A DNA stretch of 64,000 bases from NCBI GenBank assembly GCA_045590535.1, contig JAZNRE010000005.1:62001-126000 (forward strand), in the 5' to 3' direction. Of the stretch, positions 52,287 through 61,766 are shown in pieces. The notes under the pieces were generated by a model. That model ran no database searches. It saw only the letters and a program-made list of their open reading frames with translations, and was not told where the DNA came from. This DNA is from UMGS755 sp045590535 (GTDB lineage: Bacteria; Bacillota; Clostridia; UBA1381; UBA9506). Position 1 is the first letter of the stretch; each line of letters begins with the position of its first letter. A program made the translations under genes and the position numbers.

Positions 52287-54143
52287 TTATTGAAACAATT
52301 CCATGGGCGCTGCTGCTTTGTTGGTTGAAATATAAGTATAAATACTTTTCAAAAGGGCTCGGCATAGCTCTTTTGTCCGTTTCTTTTCGTCTTCTGAAAG
52401 CCCTGTTCTTGAAAAGTGTGAAATTTTGTTTCTCTTTTTAACCAGCTCGGCCAAACATTCCGAAAGCTTATCCTGGGCTGGTTTATCAAAGCCTGTCCCA
52501 AAACAGCCGAAATAGCCGGCAAACAAATTGCTGTAATGAAAAATGATGGCACCGTTTTCCATCAGGTTAATTACATCCAAAAGCGGCATATCCTGCCCTG
52601 TTAAGTCCGAGTTAAATTCAGACAATAAAAAGGAAAAAGAGGCATCGGATATGGGTGTAATCATCGCATTTCTGTCTTTACGGTTTTGGGAATAGTAGAC
52701 CTGTGCCTCCCGAAAAAGACTTTCTGTGGGTTTCTCTTTTGGACGCTCTCTTGAATCGGAATACCACCAATGACCATCCTCTTGCCACCACATAACATAT
52801 CTGCCCCCAAGCTCACGGCTCTTCATTATGTACCGCCAGTTTCTACCGCAAAGCTTAAAGAGTAATACTTCATTCCAGTTTTGATTGGGATATTTTTTGA
52901 CCATTTCTTTTTTGGTAATATCCCGCAGGGTGTAGATAAAGCCCGTTAATAGGTCGCGGGTGTCGTGGATGTTATCCAGCTCGTTGGTGTATAAATAGTC
53001 CACAAAAGCGTGGGACACGGTAACATAGACATATCGCTTGCCCGCCTCACCGTATTTACCTGTTTCGTCGGTGTAATAAAAATCGCCACCTGTATAGGTG
53101 TAATTTTCGTCTTCATCCAAAAGGTCAATATAACCCAAATCGATACATTGTTCTAAAATGTCCTGATAGTCAGCCGAAGCACCAAAATAGCATTTAACAA
53201 TGTGCGAAAAACTTCTTTTTTTGCGCAGCTCCTCAATTTTCATAAAAGAGGTTGAATCCTCAAAATGCAGTCGGAAATCCTCTGTGCGCATGGTGCTGTA
53301 GAGCATGTCCACCGTGGTGCCTTTGGGTGCATTGAGAAGCCGATTGCCCATTAAGCTCAAAAGTAAGGGTCTGCGACCGCAATAGCGGAGCAGGCTCTGT
53401 TTTTCACGACTGAATAAGGGAGAAAGCCCGGAGGCATAAAGACAGTTAAAATATTCTTCCATATCCTCTGCATCAAAGCCTCTTAAAAGCACGGATGTAA
53501 AAGGATTGACAATGCGTTCATAAGCGCTTAAGTTTTCCTCCATGCGCGGTCGCGATGCTGTGATGCAAACAAAGCTGTAGGAATCATTCATTAAAATTTT
53601 GGCAAAGCCTAAATAATCCTCTTCTGCCCAGGGCAAAACAAAGGTATTTTCGGGGTTACGGAGAATTGCCGTTGTGTTATTGATATGCTCAAATTCATCC
53701 AGCAGAAACACCACCCGAAGTCCAAGACTTGTGGTGGCAGCAAGAAAGCGCTCTAAAAGCGAAAGACAACTTTCAGCTGTTGCGGTTTCTGTTGATATTT
53801 GCAGAAGTTCCGCCAATATGGGTGCCAGTTCTTCCCTATCAGCATATTCATCCGGAAGGCTGGTGTAAAGACCGGGCATTAAAATTTCCACCATGTCGCT
53901 GACAAACCCTTGCGTGCCTAAGGTGTAATACAAAACGCAGCAATCCTCTTCTTCCTGCAATTCCTCCATAAGCTTACGCAGCAAAACACTTTTGCCGATG
54001 TGTGGCATGCCGTGAACGGAAATATGGCGTGGTGTCTCTGCTAATGCTTTTTCTCGCAAATAGGCAAGTTCTTTGCGCCGACCAAGAAATTCATCGCCGT
54101 CACCGGAGAGCAACACTTTTTGAGAGAACATTGTATAACTCAA
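52287..54143 (-). CDS. P-loop NTPase with C-terminal HEPN-like domain
   Basis: A 618-residue soluble protein. Near residue 20 is FLGRRKELAYLREKAL, typical of AAA/STAND NTPases. Walker A is GMPHIGKS (45-52) and Walker B VVFLLDEFEH with Asp149-Glu150. A sensor-like segment ITASRPRMEE follows. The middle (about 320-470) is aromatic-rich and unassigned, with NWRYIM ... WWQEDGHWWYSD. The C-terminal helical region carries KKRNKISHF, that is R571-N572-x3-H576, matching the RNxxxH signature of HEPN ribonuclease domains; the surrounding sequence resembles Swt1-type HEPN. TTG 54143, with GGGAGGG eight bases upstream, is the likely start, next to the previous stop. A toxin-like or defence role is inference. 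Confidence 0.8.
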   Translation of the reverse strand: MSYTMFSQKVLLSGDGDEFLGRRKELAYLREKALAETPRHISVHGMPHIGKSVLLRKLMEELQEEEDCCVLYYTLGTQGFVSDMVEILMPGLYTSLPDEYADREELAPILAELLQISTETATAESCLSLLERFLAATTSLGLRVVFLLDEFEHINNTTAILRNPENTFVLPWAEEDYLGFAKILMNDSYSFVCITASRPRMEENLSAYERIVNPFTSVLLRGFDAEDMEEYFNCLYASGLSPLFSREKQSLLRYCGRRPLLLSLMGNRLLNAPKGTTVDMLYSTMRTEDFRLHFEDSTSFMKIEELRKKRSFSHIVKCYFGASADYQDILEQCIDLGYIDLLDEDENYTYTGGDFYYTDETGKYGEAGKRYVYVTVSHAFVDYLYTNELDNIHDTRDLLTGFIYTLRDITKKEMVKKYPNQNWNEVLLFKLCGRNWRYIMKSRELGGRYVMWWQEDGHWWYSDSRERPKEKPTESLFREAQVYYSQNRKDRNAMITPISDASFSFLLSEFNSDLTGQDMPLLDVINLMENGAIIFHYSNLFAGYFGCFGTGFDKPAQDKLSECLAELVKKRNKISHFSRTGLSEDEKKRTKELCRALLKSIYTYISTNKAAAPMELFQ

Positions 54144-54145
54144 AA

Positions 54146-54715
54146 TCAGCCCTCCCTTGTGATTTCAGATTGCCATAGAAAAATGTTCCACAAAGGTGAG
54201 CCAACAGAGGGTAGCTCGGTTAATTCCTTAATGTAAACAGTGGCTAAGAGTACGCAGGCCAAAACTTTAGAGCCGTCAAGCCGCTCGCGCAACCATGCAA
54301 GATCTGATTCCTGCCAGTAAGACAGTGCCGCATCAAAGTTTTCAAGCACTATCAAATAGCGTATTCCCGCTTTTTCAAACCCCTTCAACATCGCCGGAAA
54401 CCAAATTTTCTGTATGTCTCTCATGGAAACAGTTTCGCCAAAATTGGCAGGTTTTGCGATGGTGTCGGTGGGTTTTAACGCTGGGTCTTCCAGCATTTTT
54501 AGCGCCAGTGCCCGAATAAAATCATCAACGGTGGTATAGGCCGAAACATCCATCCGCACAAAACGGCAACCGTTTGGCAATTCCTTTGCCGCTTCTTCCA
54601 GTTCGTCGGCAAAATCACGGCGGATGCTCTCATCCGCTGCATAGCCGCTGAATTTAAAAAGCCTGCCTTCCGCCATTCGTCCAAGCATTTGACCAATCAG
54701 TTCTTTTGCGTTCAT
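54146..54715 (-). CDS. Degenerate P-loop NTPase-like protein (pseudo-ATPase)
   Basis: A 189-residue protein. The layout follows the NTPase core of its neighbours: strand LFKFSG, helix DFADELEEAA, strand CRFVRMDVS, VDDFIRALALKML, then strand YLIVLENFDA and CVLLATV. Yet the Walker A segment reads SGYAADESI with no GKS/T, and the Walker B Asp-Glu is Glu-Asn. It should not hydrolyse ATP and may regulate or bridge the other two proteins. ATG 54715 follows AGGAGGG; it starts 31 bp after the giant gene and ends 2 bp before the HEPN gene. Confidence 0.75.
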   Translation of the reverse strand: MNAKELIGQMLGRMAEGRLFKFSGYAADESIRRDFADELEEAAKELPNGCRFVRMDVSAYTTVDDFIRALALKMLEDPALKPTDTIAKPANFGETVSMRDIQKIWFPAMLKGFEKAGIRYLIVLENFDAALSYWQESDLAWLRERLDGSKVLACVLLATVYIKELTELPSVGSPLWNIFLWQSEITREG

Positions 54716-54746
54716 AAAAAATCCCTCCTGATTTGCGGTGTGAATC

Positions 54747-57700
54747 TTAAAAGTTTTTGCCCCGGGACACAATTTCATAGAAAAGGTCAATGGGAATTTG
54801 CAACAAGTCGCCAGTGCGCTTTACAACGCCACGGGCAATCAGCATGTTAAGGCGGCGTTCGTAGACATCTCTGGGCATGTCAAACAGGTGGGAAGCCACC
54901 TTGTTTTCAACGCAGATGTGGGTTTCCCGGTCGGCATGCTTCACAATGGCATGCATAATCCGCTTGTTATCTTCTAAAACCTCGTCATCGGGCAGTCTCA
55001 ACTCTTCGTTGCTGATTTCTTCTTTCTTTTCGCCCTCATTAAAGGGGTTATAGAGCGAATTAAAGAGATAGCCTTCAAGACCTTCTGAATTGCCATAGCC
55101 GGCCACCATCTCGTTAATGGTTTTGTAAAGGGTTGTCACGCTGATGTAGGGAATGCGCTCTTTATTTACATACTGCACCAAGGCTCTGCAGAAATTATAG
55201 AGCAGGTATACATTGCCCTGGGTCAGCTTGTAAATGCGGTTCATAACCGTGCTCATGGCAGAACCGAAGTAGTCATCGTTGTGGATGACAAAGCGCACAT
55301 ATTCCTCTGTAAATTCCGGTGTCAGATTGTCCACAAATACCGTGGTTGTTTTTTGGGTTGAATTGGGGACATAAGCATTGAGCATGGCCACAGTGTGCTC
55401 ACCGCCGGCGGTGATAACAAACATGCCGTTTTTCTCAAAGTAGTCGCGCCACTCTTCCAAAAAGCCGCTGCCCACCCGATTATACAGAATTGCATGATAA
55501 ATTCTTGTGAATTCATCCACAAAAAGCACAATGCGACCGTCGGGCTTATACTTGCGGTAGCGTTCGGAAAAGGCCCGCAAAAACAGTTGCACATTTCCCC
55601 AACTAATATCTTCCGATAAATTGCCGATAATGGGGTCACTTTGCAGATCTATAAATATTTGCCGCACATGATCATCGTCATCTAAAATAATGCGGGTGCG
55701 GATTAAGTCATAAATATCTTCGGCAAACTTTTTCTTAAAGTCCTGATTCACTTCATTTTTATCAACCGAAGGGCATTCCATAAACAGCACATAAGCATCG
55801 GGATAGAACTCGTTGAGGCGTCTTTCCACTTCGTGCAAGATGGTTGTTTTACCAACACGCCACTGACCGTAAAGGGCCACCCAGGTGGGTTTGTGCCGCA
55901 ACTTGCGAACGCCCTCTGCATCTTCTTCAGTTAAAAGTCGGAGCACATCCTGAATGCTTTCTTCACGGTTTTTCAAAATGTCACTTGTCTGCTCGTTATA
56001 TGTCACATGACCGTTGTCAAACAGTTCAATATACCGGCTTTCAATAGGCTCTCGGGCTTCTTTGCGCAGCATAACATCAAATTCTTTATAGGGCAAAACA
56101 ACCCGTTTCCATTTTTCCTGATAGCCTGCCGCACGCTGTCTTTTGCCACGCTCTTCAAACTGCACCTCGGCTATGTGCTGGTAAGAAAGCTGGGCGCGCA
56201 GGGTGATGTACTCACAATCAGCTTCAGTAGGCTGAATGCGGAAGGAGAAATAGCGAATTTCACCGTCAGACAAAAGCCGTGCAATGGGCTCAATTTCCTG
56301 GGTCAACATGGTGAACTTATCGCTTGCTTCAATCTTCAACCGCACATCCATTGCTGCCTGACCGCTGTTGGCAACACTATAAACAGGCACATGCACCAGC
56401 CAGCCCTGACCTTCTTCATAAATATCATCACAAGAACCAATTTGAAGCTGAGGTCTGGTGGTTAGACACAAGGTTGTGTAGGTGGATTTTAAAACCAGAT
56501 AAAGCTCTTGCAAAAGGGGCATGAAAATTTCAAAGGCAAGGCAAGAGGGCTTTTCTTCAATTATATCCATGGTTTTCTTAATGGCCGATAAACCTATGGT
56601 TAACACCCGGCTTTTAGCATCAAAACCTTTTAAATTTTCATATTCTTCCAGGTTGCGCAGGTCATGCAGAATACGCTCTAACCGCGCCTCTTCAATAGAA
56701 AGCCAGCCCTGATGCCGCGGGTCTGTTAATTCTGCCAATTTGCCTGCTGCAAGAAGGCTCATACGGGTTTCTTTAATGTTTGTTAAGGTGTTTTTAATTT
56801 CACCGTAGCGTCTGACAACCTCATTGACCCCTTCATTTAATTCCACATCACTGAGAATGTCTCCATTCATTTGCCGTTCCAGCATATCGCACAGGGCTCT
56901 GCCATACCGTGCTTTAAAGGGCTCGTCTAAACTGCTGATAGCGCGAATAATGGTCTCTTTAATGGCATCATCCTGTGCAGCCAAAATAATGCTGTCATAT
57001 AAAAACCGGTCCATATCAATCATGTCAAGAGAGGGCGCCTGGGCAATCAGTTCCGGCAACGAGGTGCAACGGCCTGTGCTGATGCGTTCTTTAAGCAAGG
57101 CATCCATAAGCACATCCTTTGCAAAATAAACAGCCAATGCCTCGTCTGATTTAGGAAGCAGCTTAACCGCCAAAGCGCAAAGGTATTGGCTGCGGCGTTT
57201 AACCGCTTCAATGTCTTTTTCGCCTGTTTTTAAAAGTTCCTCACGGGCGGTAAGCAACAGCGCACGGTATAGGAACATATCATACTTATTTTTTTCTGCA
57301 TCTCTCAAATTTTCGCAGCTCATAACGGCGGTATTATAAAGTTTTGCCAGCGACCAGCAAACATCAGCCGATGAAATGCTGTTTTCATCAATGCCGAAAA
57401 GCTGCATCCGTAACTCTTCTTTATCTTCAGTCCGGAGACTTTCCAAAATATCGGCATAGCTTTCTTCTGTGAGCACTTTTTCAGGTTGAACCTGACCAAA
57501 CCGCTGCTGCAGATAAATGTCCTGATGCCAGTCGGTCATTTCGACGACATTTAAGTCCATATCCTCTGTGCCGAAATCCAGCGGTGCCCCTGCACCGCCG
57601 CCATTTTGGTTGCAGAGCTCTTTTTGGCGGGCAACCTTTTGCTGCCACATTCGATAGTTATCTCTCTTTTCCGGGAACAGTTCCAGCAGTTCACGGCAAA

Positions 57701-60173
57701 GACTTTCCCACTTGGTATAGCATTCACCTGCACGCTTATAGGCCTCTTGACGGCAGAACAAATCACCCTGTCTCAAAAGCAATCGCATGTTAAAGGGGGT
57801 TTTGTTGCTGAGGCTTAAAAGCTCTTCAATGCAAGTTGTATACACTTCGAGCTCGGCAGGGTCTTGGCTGTCTTTATATTTTTTATCATAAATTCGGCAT
57901 AAAACGGTTAAATAATCCTCACGGTCAACCGCATCCTGATAGCGTGCCAATGTTTCTTCGGCTAAATCCAGTTGATTTTCTTTAAGACACAGGGTGATGG
58001 CATCGTTTAACTGGCTGATAGCCGCCTGACCGTTTTCAAATTCCATGATTTCCTGCAACGCTTTTTGCAGTTCATCCTGGTTCATGGGTTCGTCGCCTTT
58101 TTTAAGCACTTTTTTCAAAGGCGTTGTTTCTAAAATGGACAGAATGTATTTGCGTCCGCCATTAGCCTTGCGATAGGATATATAATACTCATTATTCCAA
58201 GTATCAAACTCTGGCGGCAGATTTTGAATGTCTTTCAATTCAAAATTCATGCCCTTAAGGTTTGCACGGCTGCCACGCTGATAGTTTTCCTCGCTGATAA
58301 AATAACCGTGTTCCTTTTTGGGAAAATATTTTAAAATATAACCAAACTGAAGCTTTGGCATTTGCTCAAGAACATCTTCAATTACCGGTTCTTCTTTGCT
58401 TTCGGAACCGCCATTCATTCGAATGCTGACCTTATAGTCATAATTGATTAAATCAGCGAATTTACAATTGGGATTTGCCCGCAACTCCATAATTTCAGCG
58501 CCGGTGCGGCGGAAGCTGTAATCAGCCTTGCGAACCACACGGTAAACCCCATTCTCGCCGCCCACAACATAACCGGTGATGGTTTTTTGTTCTGAAAAAA
58601 TTTCGGTTGCAGCAACACGGTTGTTTTTATTGGTCCGCATTAAACGGAAGGAAACATAAAGGCCCTCTAAAGTACCATAGTCATCCCCTTCCGATAATCG
58701 CAAGCTGCTGATGTGAAAGAAAATATTTGTGTCAATATAACCACAGCCACTGGAAGCTCTTTGCTGATTATAGGGCGTGTATGAGGTGATGCGACCAAAG
58801 GCGCGCAGTTGTGTGACATCGTCTCTTTGAATGGTTGCTATGGGCTCTCTGCCAAAAGCATCTTTGCTGATAAAAAGAGCCTCTTCTGAAATGGAGGCAA
58901 GACATCCCCGCACCACTTTGTCAACGCAGGTAACCTCAACGGTTTTTTTCAGCAAATATTCAACCCCATATAAAACTTCATTATAAGGAATTGCCTGAAT
59001 GGTATCATCAGGCAAAATGGTAATCTCATCATATTTTCCGATTTCATATTGCTCCACAAGTTCTAATGAAAGAGCATCGGGCAGCTTACCCGGTTTTAAC
59101 TCCTGATTGGCTGCAATAACATAGCGTACCACATAAACATACTGATACGGCGAATAGGGAAATTTCATTAAATCCCGGGCAAAAGCAACATGCCCCTGAC
59201 GGTCTGCTTTCTTTTCATCTTGATAAACATAATGGGTGCCAATATAACCCACACCGTCCATCTGCTTCATGTCACAATAATAAATAATACCCAAGTGTTC
59301 TTCTAAAGCGTCTTCATTTTCAAGCTCGGGCGCCCGCACATTCTTTGCCAATAAATGCTGGCTGTTCATGCTCACATGATAGGTAATTTTCGTATTCTTA
59401 GGAAGGTGCTGGGGAACGGTTTCTTCACGGGAGACAATGTGATAGCGGCGGTTGGCAATTTCATCGTTGTTGCCCACATATCCGATATAGCGAATTTCTT
59501 TCACTTTATTATAGTAAAGGTGCACAGGCATGGTGGAATTTGCCAAAACAAAAGAATCGGGGGCAGAAACGGTTACAATGCCCTCATGCTCGGTTCTATC
59601 TTCCATTTGCACCCACACATGGTTGTTAATTTCAGGGAGCTTTGTAATATCGATAATGTCATAGGCGGAAAAGGGAATAACCTCACCTGTTAAAAGCTGT
59701 AAAACACTACCTTCATCGACAGTGGCATATTGCGCGGCGCAATAGCCTTTGTCTTTTAGGAAATATAGGTAGCCCCTCTCTAAAAGCAAGCCTTCATTGT
59801 AGTTATGGGCGGTTTTAAGCAAGCGGACATCAGTGGCAATAATGCTCTCACGCAGCACCAAATGGCACAAAACTTCACAATTAAACTCGCCAAACAACAG
59901 ATTTTCAAAAATGGCATCATCAACACAATCGTCTTTAGCAAAACGGTAAACGCTATCCATCCAGGCATAGTCTTCCTCTTTTGCAAGATATGTTTTTTTG
60001 CCTATATAGAATATATCCTGAACCTTGTTTTTGGCATAAGTCACCTCATCAATTTGCAGATTTTCTGCATCGTATGAGGTCAAAATGCCGTCAACAAATT
60101 CACCATCAGAAAGCTCTAAACGAACCGGATGGGAATAGTAAAGCATAATGGATTGTGCCAGTGTTTCTGTCAT
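54747..60173 (-). CDS. Giant RNA-binding/helical/NTPase protein of unknown function
   Basis: A 1808-residue multidomain protein with no recognised named family. Approximate order: an LSm/SH3-like module (1-60) ending NKVQDIFYIG (49-58); a second such module (about 183-232) ending NKVKEIRYIG (222-231); cold-shock-like OB modules at about 288-360 (LGIIYYCDMKQMDGVGYIG), 450-530 (GRITSYTP ... GCGYIDTNIFFHISSL) and 600-680 (FGYILKYFPKKEHGYFISE); TPR-like helices (about 700-860); a long helical part (900-1250); an Ig/CARDB-like beta domain (1255-1345, VHVPVYSVANSG); an NTPase with Walker A GQWRVGKT (1436-1443) and Walker B LFVDEFTRI (D1553, E1554); and a C-terminal winged helix (about 1730-1800). 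It is first in a three-gene operon. RNA sensing coupled to ATP-driven assembly is inference. Confidence 0.75.
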   Translation of the reverse strand: MTETLAQSIMLYYSHPVRLELSDGEFVDGILTSYDAENLQIDEVTYAKNKVQDIFYIGKKTYLAKEEDYAWMDSVYRFAKDDCVDDAIFENLLFGEFNCEVLCHLVLRESIIATDVRLLKTAHNYNEGLLLERGYLYFLKDKGYCAAQYATVDEGSVLQLLTGEVIPFSAYDIIDITKLPEINNHVWVQMEDRTEHEGIVTVSAPDSFVLANSTMPVHLYYNKVKEIRYIGYVGNNDEIANRRYHIVSREETVPQHLPKNTKITYHVSMNSQHLLAKNVRAPELENEDALEEHLGIIYYCDMKQMDGVGYIGTHYVYQDEKKADRQGHVAFARDLMKFPYSPYQYVYVVRYVIAANQELKPGKLPDALSLELVEQYEIGKYDEITILPDDTIQAIPYNEVLYGVEYLLKKTVEVTCVDKVVRGCLASISEEALFISKDAFGREPIATIQRDDVTQLRAFGRITSYTPYNQQRASSGCGYIDTNIFFHISSLRLSEGDDYGTLEGLYVSFRLMRTNKNNRVAATEIFSEQKTITGYVVGGENGVYRVVRKADYSFRRTGAEIMELRANPNCKFADLINYDYKVSIRMNGGSESKEEPVIEDVLEQMPKLQFGYILKYFPKKEHGYFISEENYQRGSRANLKGMNFELKDIQNLPPEFDTWNNEYYISYRKANGGRKYILSILETTPLKKVLKKGDEPMNQDELQKALQEIMEFENGQAAISQLNDAITLCLKENQLDLAEETLARYQDAVDREDYLTVLCRIYDKKYKDSQDPAELEVYTTCIEELLSLSNKTPFNMRLLLRQGDLFCRQEAYKRAGECYTKWESLCRELLELFPEKRDNYRMWQQKVARQKELCNQNGGGAGAPLDFGTEDMDLNVVEMTDWHQDIYLQQRFGQVQPEKVLTEESYADILESLRTEDKEELRMQLFGIDENSISSADVCWSLAKLYNTAVMSCENLRDAEKNKYDMFLYRALLLTAREELLKTGEKDIEAVKRRSQYLCALAVKLLPKSDEALAVYFAKDVLMDALLKERISTGRCTSLPELIAQAPSLDMIDMDRFLYDSIILAAQDDAIKETIIRAISSLDEPFKARYGRALCDMLERQMNGDILSDVELNEGVNEVVRRYGEIKNTLTNIKETRMSLLAAGKLAELTDPRHQGWLSIEEARLERILHDLRNLEEYENLKGFDAKSRVLTIGLSAIKKTMDIIEEKPSCLAFEIFMPLLQELYLVLKSTYTTLCLTTRPQLQIGSCDDIYEEGQGWLVHVPVYSVANSGQAAMDVRLKIEASDKFTMLTQEIEPIARLLSDGEIRYFSFRIQPTEADCEYITLRAQLSYQHIAEVQFEERGKRQRAAGYQEKWKRVVLPYKEFDVMLRKEAREPIESRYIELFDNGHVTYNEQTSDILKNREESIQDVLRLLTEEDAEGVRKLRHKPTWVALYGQWRVGKTTILHEVERRLNEFYPDAYVLFMECPSVDKNEVNQDFKKKFAEDIYDLIRTRIILDDDDHVRQIFIDLQSDPIIGNLSEDISWGNVQLFLRAFSERYRKYKPDGRIVLFVDEFTRIYHAILYNRVGSGFLEEWRDYFEKNGMFVITAGGEHTVAMLNAYVPNSTQKTTTVFVDNLTPEFTEEYVRFVIHNDDYFGSAMSTVMNRIYKLTQGNVYLLYNFCRALVQYVNKERIPYISVTTLYKTINEMVAGYGNSEGLEGYLFNSLYNPFNEGEKKEEISNEELRLPDDEVLEDNKRIMHAIVKHADRETHICVENKVASHLFDMPRDVYERRLNMLIARGVVKRTGDLLQIPIDLFYEIVSRGKNF

Positions 60174-60224
60174 AATCTTTCTCCCCTTTGCGATAGGGTT
60201 TCTACCGCATTTTATCTCTCTTTT

Positions 60225-60253
60225 ATTATAGCGGATATCACCATAAAAAGCAA
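60225..60253 (-). promoter_or_regulatory. Promoter of the three-gene NTPase/HEPN operon
   Basis: Minus strand: TTGCTT (60253-60248), 17-bp spacer, TATAAT (60230-60225). The leader is about 45 nt; GGGGAG precedes the ATG at 60173. Confidence 0.7.
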
Positions 60254-60273
60254 CTGTTTTATGTAATAAACAA

Positions 60274-60314
60274 AAGCTGCTGCAAATCCCTCTTGGGGTT
60301 TTGCAACAGCTCTT
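60274..60314 (-). terminator. Terminator after the GldG-like gene
   Basis: A long imperfect stem (60274-60290 with 60296-60313) ends the ABC transporter operon on the minus strand and insulates the NTPase/HEPN promoter just downstream. Confidence 0.75.
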
Positions 60315-60328
60315 ATTTTTATTTGAAA

Positions 60329-61747
60329 TTATTTATACCGGCGTTTCACAAACACAACAATGCCGGCAGCTAAAATGGTCAAAGGCACTACAACGACCAA
60401 AATGACAAGCCATGTCCAGAACTGTGTTTTTGAAACAGACATAACACCGCCCGGCAGCATTTTGGCCCGCACAGTGATGGAGGATTCGCCCCCCTGCATC
60501 CAGCTGATGCTGTTTAACAAAATGTCTTCATTGGCAAAACGGGTGTCGGATGCCAGCGCATCAAAAATCAAGACAGAACCGCTTACAATCAGGTGTCCCA
60601 CATGAAGCTCACCTGCCACATTTTCATTTTCGCGGCTGGCCGCCACCAAAATATCAAAGGGGCCTTCTGCATCGCCACTTTCTTTATTAATGTCACCTTG
60701 GCCCAAAAACGGTTTGAGGTTCTCTTTTGCATAGGCAGAATCGTAAGATTTAAGCAAGGTTTCAATTTTCACATTAGCCGGCTTTTCAGGAGTGCGACCA
60801 ATGCTGTTTGCTGCACCATAGCCAGCCCGCTTCTGACTGTCACGAACCGGCGCCGTAATTTCATGATCGCCCAATTGCGCCAGCATAAAGTTGCTGTTTT
60901 CAATCATTTGACTTGCATCCCACACAACATCTGTATGGCGGACAAGACCCCAATCTTCACTTAAATAGTTTGTTAAATTGGGCAACTCTGATGAGCAGTA
61001 AATCGGGTCAAAATAGATTTGCACATTGCCGCCCTGGTCTAAATATTGGTCAAGTTTATTAATTTCTTCAACCGAAAAATCCACCTGGGGACAGCTAATG
61101 ACAACAACCGAATCTTCTGCCGCCGGAAAATCTTCGGTGAGGATGTCGATCTGCCCCACTTTATATCCGGTCTTTTCCAAAAGACTGGCATTACTTTCCG
61201 ATACCACTTCACCGTGGCCTTTGGTGAATAAAATGGTTGCATAGTTTAGACCATCAACAAAGTTGGCAAGCTTTGTGGTAACCAAGCGCTCAATGTAACT
61301 AAATCCGTTTCGGCTAAAATAATCCTGTGAGTTAACCACTTCATAGCGGTCGCCCTGGCGAATAATCAGCGAAAACTTTGCCAGATTTGCCTCTTCTAGG
61401 GCATAGGCCTGCACCACGGCAGGCTCTTTGTTGACATTCACTTCGCGAACAGTGATTTTGCTGTTGTGCTGACTGTAGTTACCCAACACATTTTTTACCA
61501 TGGAAAGAATCTTGTGTTCAACACCTGAGTTTAAAATTAAAATTTCGGTAGGCTCATCAATTTGACCTGCAATTTCTTTTGATTCATCAGCTAATGCATA
61601 AATCTTATCCTGAGTGAAATCGATTTCCAACGCAATTTTATCATTTAAGGAAATGAGAATGGCATTAAGGAGCAAAACAATAATCACAGCACCAATGATA
61701 AAAGCCTTTGAGTTTAAAGAATAACGAAATTTTTTTTGATTCTTCAT
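60329..61747 (-). CDS. GldG-like ABC transporter auxiliary protein
   Basis: A 472-residue membrane-anchored protein: one N-terminal TM (about 15-37, FIIGAVIIVLLLNAILISL), a large extracytoplasmic part and a C-terminal TM (WTWLVILVVVVPLTILAAGIVVFV). It includes the GldG/IFT-type domain: ILFTKGHGEVVSESNAS, VVISCPQVDFSVEEINKLDQYLDQGGNVQIYFDP. Together with the ABC permease and ATPase it forms a Gld-type exporter, first named for gliding motility but common in non-motile Clostridia. ATG 61747 follows GGAAAGAG. Confidence 0.85.
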   Translation of the reverse strand: MKNQKKFRYSLNSKAFIIGAVIIVLLLNAILISLNDKIALEIDFTQDKIYALADESKEIAGQIDEPTEILILNSGVEHKILSMVKNVLGNYSQHNSKITVREVNVNKEPAVVQAYALEEANLAKFSLIIRQGDRYEVVNSQDYFSRNGFSYIERLVTTKLANFVDGLNYATILFTKGHGEVVSESNASLLEKTGYKVGQIDILTEDFPAAEDSVVVISCPQVDFSVEEINKLDQYLDQGGNVQIYFDPIYCSSELPNLTNYLSEDWGLVRHTDVVWDASQMIENSNFMLAQLGDHEITAPVRDSQKRAGYGAANSIGRTPEKPANVKIETLLKSYDSAYAKENLKPFLGQGDINKESGDAEGPFDILVAASRENENVAGELHVGHLIVSGSVLIFDALASDTRFANEDILLNSISWMQGGESSITVRAKMLPGGVMSVSKTQFWTWLVILVVVVPLTILAAGIVVFVKRRYK

Positions 61748-61766
61748 GTTCTCTTTCCTTTCTTCT

